From assembly GCF_964204865.1 (NCBI RefSeq), contig NC_135262.1:744001-808000 (forward strand): a stretch of DNA of 64,000 nt, written 5' to 3'. The stretch is from Styela clava. Its lineage: Eukaryota > Chordata > Ascidiacea > Stolidobranchia > Styelidae. The position numbers were made by a program, and so were the translations under genes. Positions 13,159 through 24,293 of this stretch are shown piece by piece (positions within the stretch are counted from its first letter, which is position 1; every line of letters begins with the position of its first letter). The notes below the pieces were generated by a model, which did no database searches, was not told where the DNA came from, and saw only the letters and a program-made list of their open reading frames with translations.

Positions 13159-15169
13159 CGCTAATTCATGCCTTCTGCTCTGAACATGGCCTCGCATAAG
13201 CAGTCATTAAAGCTTATTAACAATATGCATTATACAGGGCGGTCGCTAGAAAAGCAGAAAATTTGAAGGTCAGATGAGTTTACGAATAAAATAGGTATAA
13301 TTGGAACGATATAAAGGGACTGAAACCTATGTGCAGGGGGTATATTCACTTGGCTAACACAGACAGTCACTGAAGTCGTAATAGAACTAAAATAAGGAAA
13401 ATCGGAATAAAATTAGGGCCTTACCCTAACCTGGAATGGGAGTACCCTTATTTATGTACACATAATGCACTAATTAATCTGCACAAAAGGAGTCTGGCAT
13501 GCTCATAACACTATCTAAGGATCGATTAAAGACTGAATAACTAAGGTAGTTCATATGGGTAGTGAGGGAGAAATAAAAAGTTAATAAGTAACGAGAGGAA
13601 TTTAACGAACTAGGTTGGGCACCACTGTCCAAGCGTTGAAACACGCATATCATCAAACCACTGGAGGGATGCATGGAGAGTTAAGTGAAGTCCAACGCTA
13701 AGGACCCATTGAAGCCGTGATTGCCAATCATTTATGGCTCCTGGCCAGAGGCTTTCAGCACTCATGTCCCTCCATCTCATCATGTTCAAACAATTCCTGC
13801 TCAACAAAGTGAAACACTCTGTGAAATAACCTTATCAAGCAATGAAACTAGGAAGAACTGTGAGTTTTCTTGTGAAGAGAAAGGCAGAATCAGTTTTTCC
13901 AACTGATCTGTGGGCCACAGCCCCTTGATGGGAACCGCTGCATTGAAGATTGAATGATAAATTCATTTTATGCAATATAGTTTAAGTGAACTCCAACATT
14001 CTTACTGCCTACTTGATTTACAAACAGAATGAAAATAAACTCACCAGGTTTAATTTTAAGTAGGTGGTTCCCCCTCCTTTTGTTGAAGAAAGTAAATTAT
14101 TTTATCTAGAATCTGAATTTCTAAAAATACATGCAGTGATTGATAATACAGATAATATTACAATAATAAAAAGTACATGAAAATAATAAGCAGGAAAGAT
14201 TAATACCTGCGCTCCAGAAGTATGTGTACCAATATGAAAGTAACTAATTTTGTTCGCTTACTTCACATCATGTTGTGTGAAGGGACTGAAACCTATTGGC
14301 AGGGGGTATATTTACTTGGCTAATACAGACAGTCCCCAAACTCGTAATAGAACTAAAATAAGGAAAACCGGAATAAAATTATGGCCTAACCCTAACCACT
14401 AGATATTTTGGTAAGCATGGCTTCAGCTACAACAAAAGGTCAATTGGACCCCGAAAATGCTAATTGAATTGGATTACGTTTGTATGAGGAAATATGATTT
14501 TGGTCAAACAAAACGGTACAGAAATATATTTATATTAGTGTGCAGTGAGACTCTTGAATAAAATAGATAGTTTTTTCACTTCTTGTAATATATACACCTG
14601 CACAAAACATAGAGGAAATATAAATAGCAGGTCTAACAGCAGAAACTCAATGGTATAGCATATTTTGGAAAAAAATGATTTTTAAAAGAGCAAAATTTGA
14701 TAAATGAAGCTGCTAACATTATTTGAAACCTGTGGGCAAATAATATGGCATAGAAGAATATATAAGTAACAAATTTGAATATTCACGTCATAAAAATGCT
14801 TGGTTGATTAATGCTTTTGCAAAATCATGTGAAATGGACACCAATACAGGGTGATTCTCTTAAAAATAAAACAGAATTTTTAATCTACTACAATAATGAG
14901 AAAATTTATTTTGCACTGTGTATGATTATACCCAAAAGTTTCAGAAATCTGGGATACATTCAAATTTTTGGGAGTTCCCCCCTGTCCATGTGAGCCATGA
15001 TATACAAAAACACATTTATTCATATTATTAAAAGCCATTGATTCAATAACATTCTGACACCAAACCTACCTATCAATAGAAATTAGCTTGTCGACACAAA
15101 TAAAAATAAAAAATTTCATTCAAAAATTTGATTGAGTAACCAAAAAATTAATTCAAAAAGTAGATTTTG
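13159..15169. other. Intergenic with transposon fragments
   Basis: M1 fragments lie at 13230-13452 and 14210-14400; both retain the CCTTAACCCTAACC-type interior but have lost one clear end. A diverged M2 copy lies about 13730-13940 (ends near TGGGAACCGCTG). No gene seen. Confidence 0.5.
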
Positions 15170-15560
15170 AAGCAAAGGAGTCTTACCTCTGAGCAAAGTT
15201 ATGGGAAACAACAGAAATAATTACTGAAACCATACAAAAGCATGATGGTCAATTACCTGATTACTCGCTCAGAAGTTAAGATAACCAATCTCTGAGCAAA
15301 GCTTTGCACAATCACTTTGAAATCAACGATAACGAAATCAACGTAGAAAGTTACAGAAAACTACTAATATTGCCAAAGTCTGCTGGAACTATGAACTACA
15401 CGCACTCACTCAGAAGTGAATGAGACTTATCTCTGAGCAAAGTTACAGGCACTCACTCAGAAGTAATGGGGACTCATCTCTGAGCCAAGTTACAGAAACT
15501 CACTCAGAAGTGAAGGAGACTCATCTCTGAGCAAAGTTACAGATAATCACTAAGAAGAGC
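15170..15560 (+). repeat. 47-bp tandem repeat cluster
   Basis: At 15405-15552 three consecutive units align with a period of 47 bases, anchored by CTCTGAGCAAAGTTACAG and CACTCACTCAGAAGTGAA. Looser, interrupted copies extend back to 15170. The same unit is scattered singly or in pairs at about 2.2-2.5, 3.7-3.8, 8.4-8.8, 27.4-27.5, 44.2, 47.1 and 52.4 kb, on both strands. Confidence 0.85.
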
Positions 15561-15792
15561 TATAAAAGCCAGTCAAAAATATCAAAATATTTGTCAGAAA
15601 AAAGGCTATATTTCTGATTTGGGGAGAAAAATAAAAATACAAATATATATAAATATATACAGTGATTGGAATAAAGTGCTCATACAGGACATAATATGTG
15701 CTTCAGGAAAAAAAGTGAGGAGTGTTTTTTTTATACATGTATCACTCTGAACAAATAGCCACTTCTAAGACAGAAGATAATGAATTTTAGAA

Positions 15793-16175
15793 CAGCGTTT
15801 CTCAAACTTTGTTCCGTGGAACAGAGCTTCTTTGGAGCGTTCTGCAGAACAGGCATCGAACGTACGACGAAATTGGTCCCCAAAGCAATCGCAGGGTCGT
15901 AAATTTGTCTTCTAACTGGCAACAAACAGACGACGGACAGCCTAGCTATTTAAACAGGTGCACATGCCTTGTGCTAGTACGGAAAGCATAGAATTTTCGC
16001 TAATAACAATTCAATATCATCAACCAAGTGTACAACAAACAAACCTTTTTAATTTTACCATAGGCTAAATGTTCTGGAAACCACCCATACATTTTACCTT
16101 CTAATTTGTTGGTGTTCCATGAGGCAAGATAAAAAGCATAGGTGTTCCAGGGCAAAAAAAGTTTGAGAAACACTG
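15793..16175. mobile_element. hAT-like MITE with perfect 8-bp target duplication
   Basis: The ends CAGCGTTTCTCAAAC and GTTTGAGAAACACTG are inverted repeats of the classic hAT form. Identical octamers ttttagaa flank the element at 15785-15792 and 16176-16183. There is no transposase coding capacity. Confidence 0.95.
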
Positions 16176-16454
16176 TTTTAGAAAAACTAGCAAGGATGTC
16201 CCAATAGATTATATCGATAAATAAATCGACTATACCCCATACCATATAAATTTATGATTGGCTACTATGGCGATTACTCAGGTTCAAATCAAGAGCCCAC
16301 CACTTCAAACGGATTGTAATAAATTTGATAGGTAACGCCGAAACCAAAAGATTCTGATTGCTCCACCAAACAGCATATCGGTAGATATCAGTGGTTGCTT
16401 ATATAAAGCCCTGTTTAAAACAAAAGGCGTAATCATTGAATAAAAAAATAAAAG

Positions 16455-16560
16455 GAATTATCACCCCTACTTTGCATCGTTTAACAACATTCTCGTCAGA
16501 GATGAATTTCGAATTGTAAACAGGAAAGATTTCAGTCACTAGATATTTGTGGCCGTTTGC
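16455..16560 (-). pseudogene. Decayed duplicate of the chondroitin synthase 3' end
   Basis: Just past the stop of the adjacent gene, minus-strand sequence repeats the last codons of that gene. One frame reads VYNSKFISDENVV, compared with IYDSKF then PDENVLLNDAR in the gene. A shift of frame recovers LLNDAK followed by a stop. The shared block includes TTGCATCGTTTAA on the plus strand in both copies (16472-16484 and 16621-16633). Deletions and a frameshift show that it is not coding. Confidence 0.7.
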
Positions 16561-16616
16561 AGAAGGAATCATTGAGAACGAAAAGTAAGCATCGTAAAAA
16601 TAATTGTTCGTCACCA

Positions 16617-19250
16617 CTACCTTGCATCGTTTAATAGAACGTTCTCATCAGGAATAACTTGAAGCATAAATTTAGAATCATAAATATTTTTGAACAACAT
16701 TTTAATAAATGAAGAAGTTACAGTTTGTACGTTATCGACTACAGATATAAAGTTAGCTACAGATCCACATATCGGCATGTTTAAATCATTTTTTTCGTCG
16801 CCTTTTTGATACCAAAAACCTGTGTCTTTTTCTGGTATATTATTCGAATCGGATAGTTTTTTACCGGGATGAAGAGCGAACGGTACAGGCTGATAAAGTT
16901 GGATGTGTTTGCCGTTTTGTTCGGAATCGGCTTTTTCTTCTTTGGTTATTAGAGATGATCTTTCGATACATGTGTCTAGCATCGCTTTCGTTAGACTAAA
17001 TTTCATTGAAGATAGCAGCACTACGTCTTTTTCATTATCTTCTTTAGACCTCGTAACTTCTTTTCGAGATCTCGAAATATGTAAAACAGCTTGCATGTAC
17101 GCAAAATCTATATTATGTGAGTAAGTGTTTTGTTCCGCTTGCGAACCAGTGTTCCCTTTCGGAAAAACTTCCATTTTTGAATCGGGATATTTTACACGAA
17201 ACCAGTTTACCACGTCTTGTACGGACGGTGTTATAGAATCCTGAGCATCTGAAATTCCGTTGGATTTACTGTTATACATTGAAATAATCAGCGTAGGAAT
17301 GATATTGACAGAATCTTGAGATCCGAAAGCACGCTGTAAAATTGTGGGTTCGTAATATTTCCGAATGTAGCGTTCTAAATCCCCAGAAGCACTCGGACTT
17401 TCTCGAATCGGCAGAATGATATAAAGATTAACCGTCTCTAGTTTGTTGTCGTATTCTTCAATCGCTGACACTTTCAAATCTTCTAACGGTCGTAAAATAT
17501 GAACTCGCTTCACCTCGTTAGGTTTCCCTTCCTCTTTGCTAGAAAACGAAATATCCAATAGATAGTCTGTGCCTCGTAATGGGTCAGTACGGTAATATCC
17601 CCCCGCTAAATGACTGTATGTTAAGTGTGTAGCGCTGTGATCTATCGCTACGTCGATAGCAGTTTCCCCGATTTGTTTGAGATCAGCTAAACAATCGTTT
17701 GTAATGTCTCGACTGGGAGTCATATACGACAGACCGAACATTGCTTCGACGTTGAACGACTTCCACGATGTAACACCGTTAATTTTTTCAGCTTTGTAAG
17801 GCCGGGGAGGAATTTTTACCGTCGATAGTTGGCGGTGTTTGAAAACTGGAAGGTGCTCGTTCAAAGCTTTTGATTGGTGTCGTAAATACGATATTTCTTG
17901 GGTCGAAGAGTTCAAAAGTAAACTTGTAAAATGTCGATGAATTTTGTACATAATGTACGGTACTTTAACATGGTGGAGGGTGATTGCTTTCTGGAGATGA
18001 ACATTCTCGGCTAAATTCCCTAAAAACGGACGTTCCTCAGTGTATTCTTCTTGGTAGGAATGATAAAATAATTTCAAAGTCTCCCAAGCATGAGTGCACT
18101 CAATATGTAGATGGTTACTCACGCAACGACCTATTTCAACGTCTTCCTCACCAGAGACAACCTCAGCCATACACTCATCGAGATGTGGGCACAGTTTTTT
18201 GAGTGCTTTTCGATTAAACATCACCGTAGGGCCGCCCATACAAAAATTATGTCCGTTTAGTCCAAGTCGGTCCCGCACTTCTGGGACCCCATGCCCCGGT
18301 TGACCCATGTAGATTAGTTTATTGCTGTCAATCAAGCCCAGAAACTCTTTTAGCTCTTCAACGCGGATATAGACGTCATCGTCAGCTCTAATAAACCAAT
18401 CATAATCGTCGATATGGTTCTCGCACATGTGTTTCAACATTTTGAACGCTTTTTTCTGTGGGGGGTACTCCCTATCGCTAACGCCCTCTAGGTTAATCAC
18501 AGGAACGCCATATTTCTCCGCAGATCCAAGCTCGGTGAAAAATGAGAGTTTATCGACTTGGGACCCCCATGTTGAATTCACTGCTATTGCTCGTGATCCG
18601 AGGAAAATTTCAGCAGTAATAACCCCAACAAACACTTTGGATCCAAAATTTATTTCTTTATTTATCGATTTAGGGACGGTCTCTTCAGATGGGAGTTCTT
18701 CAACTACGTGTTTTGGGCTATCAGCTTTTACGACAGGGTAATCTCCCCTCCCTTTTCCAAATTCGGGCTCCATAATCGGATCCTTACCCATCATATTATT
18801 AATTTCTTTTAACCTGACTTCATATGGGATGGTGTGTTGTAAAACGTCATTGAAAAAATATTCAGATTTCTTCGTTTCCATCCCCCCAATCAGAAATCGG
18901 TGCTGGAATAATAAAGCTGTTAGAGTGATCCCGAGAACAACACCCAGAATGAATGAAACAATCGTCTGCGAGGATCGATCTTTCGTCACAATTTGCATCC
19001 ATGAAATGCAACGATGCGCTAAATAAAATACAAATTGAAAAGAATTTTCATCCTCTAGGTGGGGTTTGGTGTTCAAATCTGATCCATGTTTCAAACGCTT
19101 GTCATGGCGCTCATGTTGGTGTGTAATATAAACTTCGGAGTCAGAGAAGTGCTCTTTATCGCCCTCACTTTCATGCCGAGCCGACTGATGAAAGAACTGA
19201 GTTCGCTCTGACGTTGACGCCTCCATGCCAGACTCTAGGATCGTACTCAT
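16617..19250 (-). CDS. Chondroitin synthase, CHSY/CHPF-like, type II membrane protein
   Basis: A single-exon frame of 877 residues. Enzymes of this family build the chondroitin backbone in the Golgi by alternating GlcA and GalNAc transfer. A long cytosolic tail (1-94) precedes one membrane segment at about 95-117 (IVSFILGVVLGITLTALLF). The N-terminal beta3-transferase-like domain (about 205-460) is well kept: VFVGVITAEIFLGSRA, FIRADDDVYI with DDD at 290-292, FCMGGPTVM, and GEEDVEIGRC. The linker GYYRTDPLRGTDYLLDI and HILRPLE match CHPF/CHSY. The second GT-A domain (about 600-870) is weak: at 743-751 it reads VVLLSSMKF where CHSY1 has its DVD motif. So domain 1 looks like a catalytic CHSY and domain 2 like the non-catalytic CHPF. 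A pyrimidine tract plus AG ends 15 bases before the ATG. Family is certain; which orthologue is not. Confidence 0.93.
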   Translation of the reverse strand: MSTILESGMEASTSERTQFFHQSARHESEGDKEHFSDSEVYITHQHERHDKRLKHGSDLNTKPHLEDENSFQFVFYLAHRCISWMQIVTKDRSSQTIVSFILGVVLGITLTALLFQHRFLIGGMETKKSEYFFNDVLQHTIPYEVRLKEINNMMGKDPIMEPEFGKGRGDYPVVKADSPKHVVEELPSEETVPKSINKEINFGSKVFVGVITAEIFLGSRAIAVNSTWGSQVDKLSFFTELGSAEKYGVPVINLEGVSDREYPPQKKAFKMLKHMCENHIDDYDWFIRADDDVYIRVEELKEFLGLIDSNKLIYMGQPGHGVPEVRDRLGLNGHNFCMGGPTVMFNRKALKKLCPHLDECMAEVVSGEEDVEIGRCVSNHLHIECTHAWETLKLFYHSYQEEYTEERPFLGNLAENVHLQKAITLHHVKVPYIMYKIHRHFTSLLLNSSTQEISYLRHQSKALNEHLPVFKHRQLSTVKIPPRPYKAEKINGVTSWKSFNVEAMFGLSYMTPSRDITNDCLADLKQIGETAIDVAIDHSATHLTYSHLAGGYYRTDPLRGTDYLLDISFSSKEEGKPNEVKRVHILRPLEDLKVSAIEEYDNKLETVNLYIILPIRESPSASGDLERYIRKYYEPTILQRAFGSQDSVNIIPTLIISMYNSKSNGISDAQDSITPSVQDVVNWFRVKYPDSKMEVFPKGNTGSQAEQNTYSHNIDFAYMQAVLHISRSRKEVTRSKEDNEKDVVLLSSMKFSLTKAMLDTCIERSSLITKEEKADSEQNGKHIQLYQPVPFALHPGKKLSDSNNIPEKDTGFWYQKGDEKNDLNMPICGSVANFISVVDNVQTVTSSFIKMLFKNIYDSKFMLQVIPDENVLLNDAR

Positions 19251-19656
19251 ATTTTAAATAAATTACTGAAAAAAAAAAAATTAAAATCAATTTTTTCCTT
19301 GTATTGTGACATCTTCATATCTTACAAATTGGAAACAGATTTCGTTTAATAGTAATCAACAGATGGCGTCTTGCGAAGTAAACGTCGTAACTGCTTAAAT
19401 AACACCAAACACAAATGTGATGTGAAAATGAATGCTGTGAGTACTTAAATATTGCCAAATGCAACCCAAATTCGAAAAAAAATAAAATAGAAGTCCGTTT
19501 TGCGCGAATACTATACACTAAACGCAATGTGGCCATGGGACATACGAAAGGCGACAACTCGACTACACAGACAACTTGACTACCGATGGTAAGTTCTCCG
19601 TCTTTTCGCATTTTCTACGGCGATGTCTTAAGTCAAAACGGGTGTTATTTAGATCT

Positions 19657-20012
19657 TAGTTTCTTACCTAACATACTTCTAGTGGGCATAGCATGACAAT
19701 TTTTCACGTATCAATCCTAACCACCACCTGACCACACCATCCAAAAATTACGTCACAGTGACGAACTGTCATCCAAGACGAGCAGACGAGAACCTGAAGA
19801 CGAGATCGCTGACGTTGGTCAGTTCTTTATCTGTTTATCGTTGGCGCCGATGCCATTTCGGGCGATCTTACGAGTATTTGGCAAGCTCTATGATGTGATT
19901 ATGACGTCATAGTGACGTAATTTTTGGATGGCGTAGTCAGGTGAGGGTTAGGATTGGCATGTCAAAGAATGGTTATGCTACGCCTACTAGAAGTACGTTA
20001 GGTACGAAACTG
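19657..20012. mobile_element. Foldback MITE, family F
   Basis: The ends carry about 100 bases of imperfect inverted repeat: TACTTCTAGTGGGCATAGCA on the left and the complement of TGCTACGCCTACTAGAAGTA on the right. Inside each arm is a CCAAAAATTACGTCAC block. A related copy lies at 23.39-23.84 kb. The element lies about 400 bases upstream of the chondroitin synthase start. Confidence 0.8.
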
Positions 20013-20019
20013 AAGGGCC

Positions 20020-20634
20020 CTAATTTATAGCCTAGATAGGATGAAATATTATTTATTAATATTGTTTACTGCAATAATGTTTTATTTTATAAAAATCCAA
20101 AATAAAAGGTATGCATAGTGTGATCTGGAATCGTATTGTTTGTTGATTGATATTGTTTCTCGCAATATTGTTTTATTTTTCAAAAATCTAATGAAAAAAA
20201 GCAAGCGAAAAACAACAATTCAATTGAATTACCCGCCTACTACAAACTAAATTTTTAGCACACACAAAGGCTATCCAAGTGAGAATTAAAGCTATTTATT
20301 CCAGTATATACCAGTCTGCCAGTAGAAGTGCTACCGGTATATCCTGATATCATTTTAAGTTCCCTGTCAAGCAAATCCAGAAATCAATGTACTGGAATTA
20401 TAGGACTACCTCACTAGTTTACAAATAAATACCTATACAGTACCGGTACCGTAGTACTGCACATATCGGTAGCTCATAGCTTTATAGCTGCGCAGATAAA
20501 ATAGATAACTAACGTATCACGAAACCCTACGATGTGATAAAATCCACATAAATTCCAAGTTTGCTAAAGTAAGGAAGGCAAACTGCTTTTCCAACCTTTG
20601 ACCCTAAGAAACTAAAATCTGACAAATGACCTGA
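20020..20634. other. Intergenic, no gene seen
   Basis: AT-rich sequence with scattered TACCGG/GGTACC words (20330-20460). I see no gene or full-length mobile element. Confidence 0.5.
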
Positions 20635-21152
20635 TGGACCTTTCCCCGACCTTTGAACCCCGGAAAATTCTTCCCATACTTTACCATTGCAACATTTTCG
20701 GGGCTATTTTAAGAGTGCTTTTGCGAGCTAGCGCCTGTAGATGGGTTATGTGTTTCAAACCATCATTATGATTCATCGCATACAACAATCTGTTTTTTAA
20801 AAGTACTGTTAAAGAATTTCAGGATAGTGTATCACAGCTATTTCTACACCATTTTTCATTACTGCAATTAAATTAAAACTCCTAGGAAGACGTAATCATT
20901 GAAGAAGAGTAATCATTGAATTATCTGATTTTTATTTAAGTTCGAAATCCGAAACACAACTGAAAACTAACGAATAGAGTTCAAAAACGCGAAAACGAGG
21001 TAATGTTTACAACCACGCTTGAAAATCTGCCTGAGTGAGAAAAGTGTCTGAGCGGATGCGAAAAGGGGGCATTGTTACGTCACTTTATACATCTTGCTGA
21101 TTGGCCAATGTCACGAGGTAAACAAGGAAGTCGATGCTCGGGGAAAGGTCCA
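20635..21152. mobile_element. TIR element, family T, longer copy
   Basis: The ends TGGACCTTTCCCCGA and TCGGGGAAAGGTCCA form a perfect 15-bp inverted repeat. The right 330 bases match, in opposite orientation, the element at 42.35-42.70 kb (for example CTTGTTTAC, ATTGGCCAAT and GAGGTAATGTTTACAACCA). This copy has about 170 extra bases on the left. I could not define a target duplication. Confidence 0.8.
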
Positions 21153-23389
21153 TTACAGTATATCTATATATGTTTAATGCGTTTTCTGGCGTTAACTGCA
21201 ATGTCGTTAAGTTGTCGAAATGCTCGACTGACCAATTTTGCGATAACAAACTCGGATGATTCTGTGTCGTTGGGAGCCGACATTTACCTATCACACTGCT
21301 ATTCATGACCAAAGTTTTGACTGCACCTCTAAATTAATTTCAAATTTTTTTGAGGCTAAATTTGCGTTAACTTGTAAATATACACAGTTAGAATTTCTGA
21401 TGTCCGCTGTCTGATAAGCGGATTCGCTGATTTTGCACGTTTAGCCAGAAATAAATGAGAGTCGGTGCATTGCTCCGCTGTTCTCCTCTAAATTTAATGA
21501 TGATTTACTTCAAGCTCGAATGGCAACAAAACGCAGAAAAGTTGATGCTAAGTGCAAAGGGTTCAATGGCGCTGAAAATATTCAAATGGAATTTTTTGAG
21601 ATGCAATGAGGAAATAAATCTATATTCTATTCGAGAGATGTATCACTGCTTGATTTTTAATATAAAAAGTATCATCCGTTCAGTTTCAACTTTCTAAAAA
21701 TATGTGCGGCCGGCCGCCAATGACTCGCAATCCTTAATTTTGGCCCGCGGGCGACAAAAGTTTGCCGACCCCTGCCGTAGATGTTGCAAATATTCTGTCA
21801 GAGGTGAAGCTAAATTTGCAGGGAAAAAATTTGTATTTAAAAAGAATGTTTGCGATTTTTACGAGAAATGTCTATCGTATATAGAGCTGCACGATGAAGC
21901 CTACAATGCTGCCACACATATTGACAAATTTGAAGAGTGAAATAAACTGGACTGAAGTGTTTGGTCTGCAAAATTGATAAATGATATGTTTGGTTAGCTG
22001 ATCAGGTTTTGAATAGCGATGCACTTTTCGACGAATACTGATAAAGAGATATTTATCTGAGCATGGTTCAAATGCAATTTGACTTACTTTGCCGGTTGAA
22101 ATTAAGTGGACAGAGATGTTTAACGTTTTTTCTAACAGAAATATTAGCATTTCGAATTTGCAGCAAATTGGTTGATTTTGTTTTAAGGAACATCGCCTAC
22201 TGTTAAAAAGATTTTTTCCATTGTTAAAAAAATTTGGTCCGAAAGCAGGTGCAGAATGCCAGAAGAAAATATAAAACCACTCCGTAACCTGCAAATTTAA
22301 TGGTGATGTCTCTTGTTATCAGTTTTATGACAAAATCAAAACAAGAATTTTTGAGAAAGGTTCAATCTGCGGACTAATACTTTTGGTCTAAATGAATAAT
22401 ACAAACTAATTTTTTGTGTTTTTTCTAATTCAATGATCAGTAGAGATTTACAGCCGTATATACCCGCAATGGCACGGTAGACGTTCCAATATTATCAAGA
22501 CTGGCAATCGACCGAATGTTTGCCAAATCGCACCGTCCCGGTTTTTTGTTTCAGATTTATGGCAAGCCTAGTTATCATGTGGATAAAAAGTGATGCGTTT
22601 ATTAATAAAAAAATAAAAAAAAACCAAAATAAAAAAATCACCCTGGCGAGCGTTTTCTGTTTTACTTTTGCGCCTAATATCAAAATCTTTGCGAAATTCT
22701 ACCGTACATAATTAATTTTTGCAAATTGAAAATAAATATGTAAATCTCAATTTTTTTTTGTTCCACAATGTTGACACATGGCGACACTATGGAGCAAATA
22801 AACGATTTTGGCGAAGATCTGGCTGGATAGCATGAGTAAGTAAGTAAGTGTAAGTGTAAGTAAGTAAGTGTCTTTTCTATATTAAATGCCGTACCGTATT
22901 CGAATAAATAGGATTGGATACGCATTGGATAGATTAATAATAATAGGTTGATTATGATTACTTGGATCCGTTGGATGCATGAGTTAATATTATGTATTTT
23001 TATATGTTTATTTCGGCTCCGTAATCAGCATAATTGAAGACGCTACGGTATGGTATTCATATATTCTGTATATTTCTTGGTAAAAATAAATAAAAACAAA
23101 CTGATTACAAAATTAGGACAGCAAACAAAACCCTGAGGAAACCCTGGTTGCCAAAAGAAGTAATAAAGACACAATAAAACAAGAGAGCTACGCCCAAATA
23201 TATGGACACGTCTGTTCGCAGTACAGTACGGTTTACCGTACCGTCAGATCACAGTCTACATATATATTTACACCAAGCGAAGCAGTACCGGTACAGTAGG
23301 ACACAAAATGGGGTCCGATGCCGCAGAACGTTTAATGACGTCATAGCAAACAAAAAACAAATCTCACAGAGCTAACAGAAATAGGGTCT
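21153..23389. other. Intergenic with repeat fragments
   Basis: Bases about 21690-21780 carry an end (TTTGCCGACCCCTGC) of the hAT-like family found complete at 60.75-61.32 kb. A short (TAAG)n-type microsatellite lies at 22835-22870. Open frames here are short and carry no motif I recognise. Confidence 0.5.
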
Positions 23390-23838
23390 GGTATAGTTTA
23401 GTACCGGTACCACATGTACTTCTAGTTGACCTGGCTCAACAATTTTTGCATATGTCAATCCTAACCCCCACCTGACTACGTCACCGAAAAATTATGTCAT
23501 TTCGACGTCACAGTGGCATAATAAGGCCCACCGAAGTATGGGATGGTCGTCCAAAACGCGCAGACGATCACTCGAAATCGAGCAAGCAATTTCTCTCGTT
23601 TTCTCGTCACAACGATCACTATAGAAGAGAGATCGCCGGCTTTAGCAAGTTCGTTATCGGCGGCGCAGATGTCATTTCGGGCGATCGTAATTATACTTTG
23701 GCAATCCCTATGACGTGATGGTGACGTCGTAGTGACGTAATTTTTGGATGGCATAGTCAGGTGGGAGTTAGGAATAGCATATGCAAAATTCGTTATGCTA
23801 CGCCCACTGGAAGTACTTGTGGTACTAAACTATACTAC
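23390..23838. mobile_element. Foldback MITE, family F, second copy
   Basis: The left end reads TATAGTTTAGTACC, then GTACTTCTAGT. The right end is its complement, TACTAAACTATA, preceded by ACTGGAAGTACTTG. It shares AGTGACGTAATTTTTGGATGG and the TCAGGTG-GTTAGGA block with the copy at 19.66 kb. An 85-codon frame inside is not gene-like. Confidence 0.75.
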
Positions 23839-23854
23839 CCCAGAAATATTTAAA

Positions 23855-24045
23855 ATGAATAAAAGTAATAGCCTTCTGGGGAAAAAATTTATCTTCAACC
23901 ACTGAAAATTTCAAAGCAATTGGTCCAGTATTCGAAGAGAAAAGCGGTTTTTTAATATTTCCACTAGGTGTGTTATTCTGTGTCAAACAACAAGAAAAAC
24001 ATAATATTGAAACGATCGTTATGTCCACTACGTGTCCAATAAGTA
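23855..24045 (-). repeat. Dispersed repeat, family R
   Basis: The complement of this stretch matches 40995-41215 over about 180 bases, with key words CAATTGCTTTGAAATTTTCAG and ACGATCGTTTCAATATTATG in both. A more diverged copy lies at 41225-41420. No terminal repeats were recognised. Confidence 0.75.
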
Positions 24046-24293
24046 AAAGGAGTGAAATTTGGATTTTATAATCTACAAATCTCATTAGAGGAAATTCTTC
24101 ATATTTTGAGAAGAGTCAATTCTATTAGATGATGTCAGTTCACATTACGGTACTTAGCTCACTTTGTTCTGTTTTATGATGTCAGAGGTAGCTTGCAACG
24201 TGCCCTTTCCTTCAAGCGAAATAGAATTTATAAATGCTTGTTATTTTCAGTGACTAATTACTTCAGTAAATTTAATTTTATATTCAAGACAAC

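Noticed and set aside
15170-15560. 47-bp array as a CRISPR array
   Set aside because: Units are contiguous with no unique spacers, and the DNA is clearly eukaryotic.
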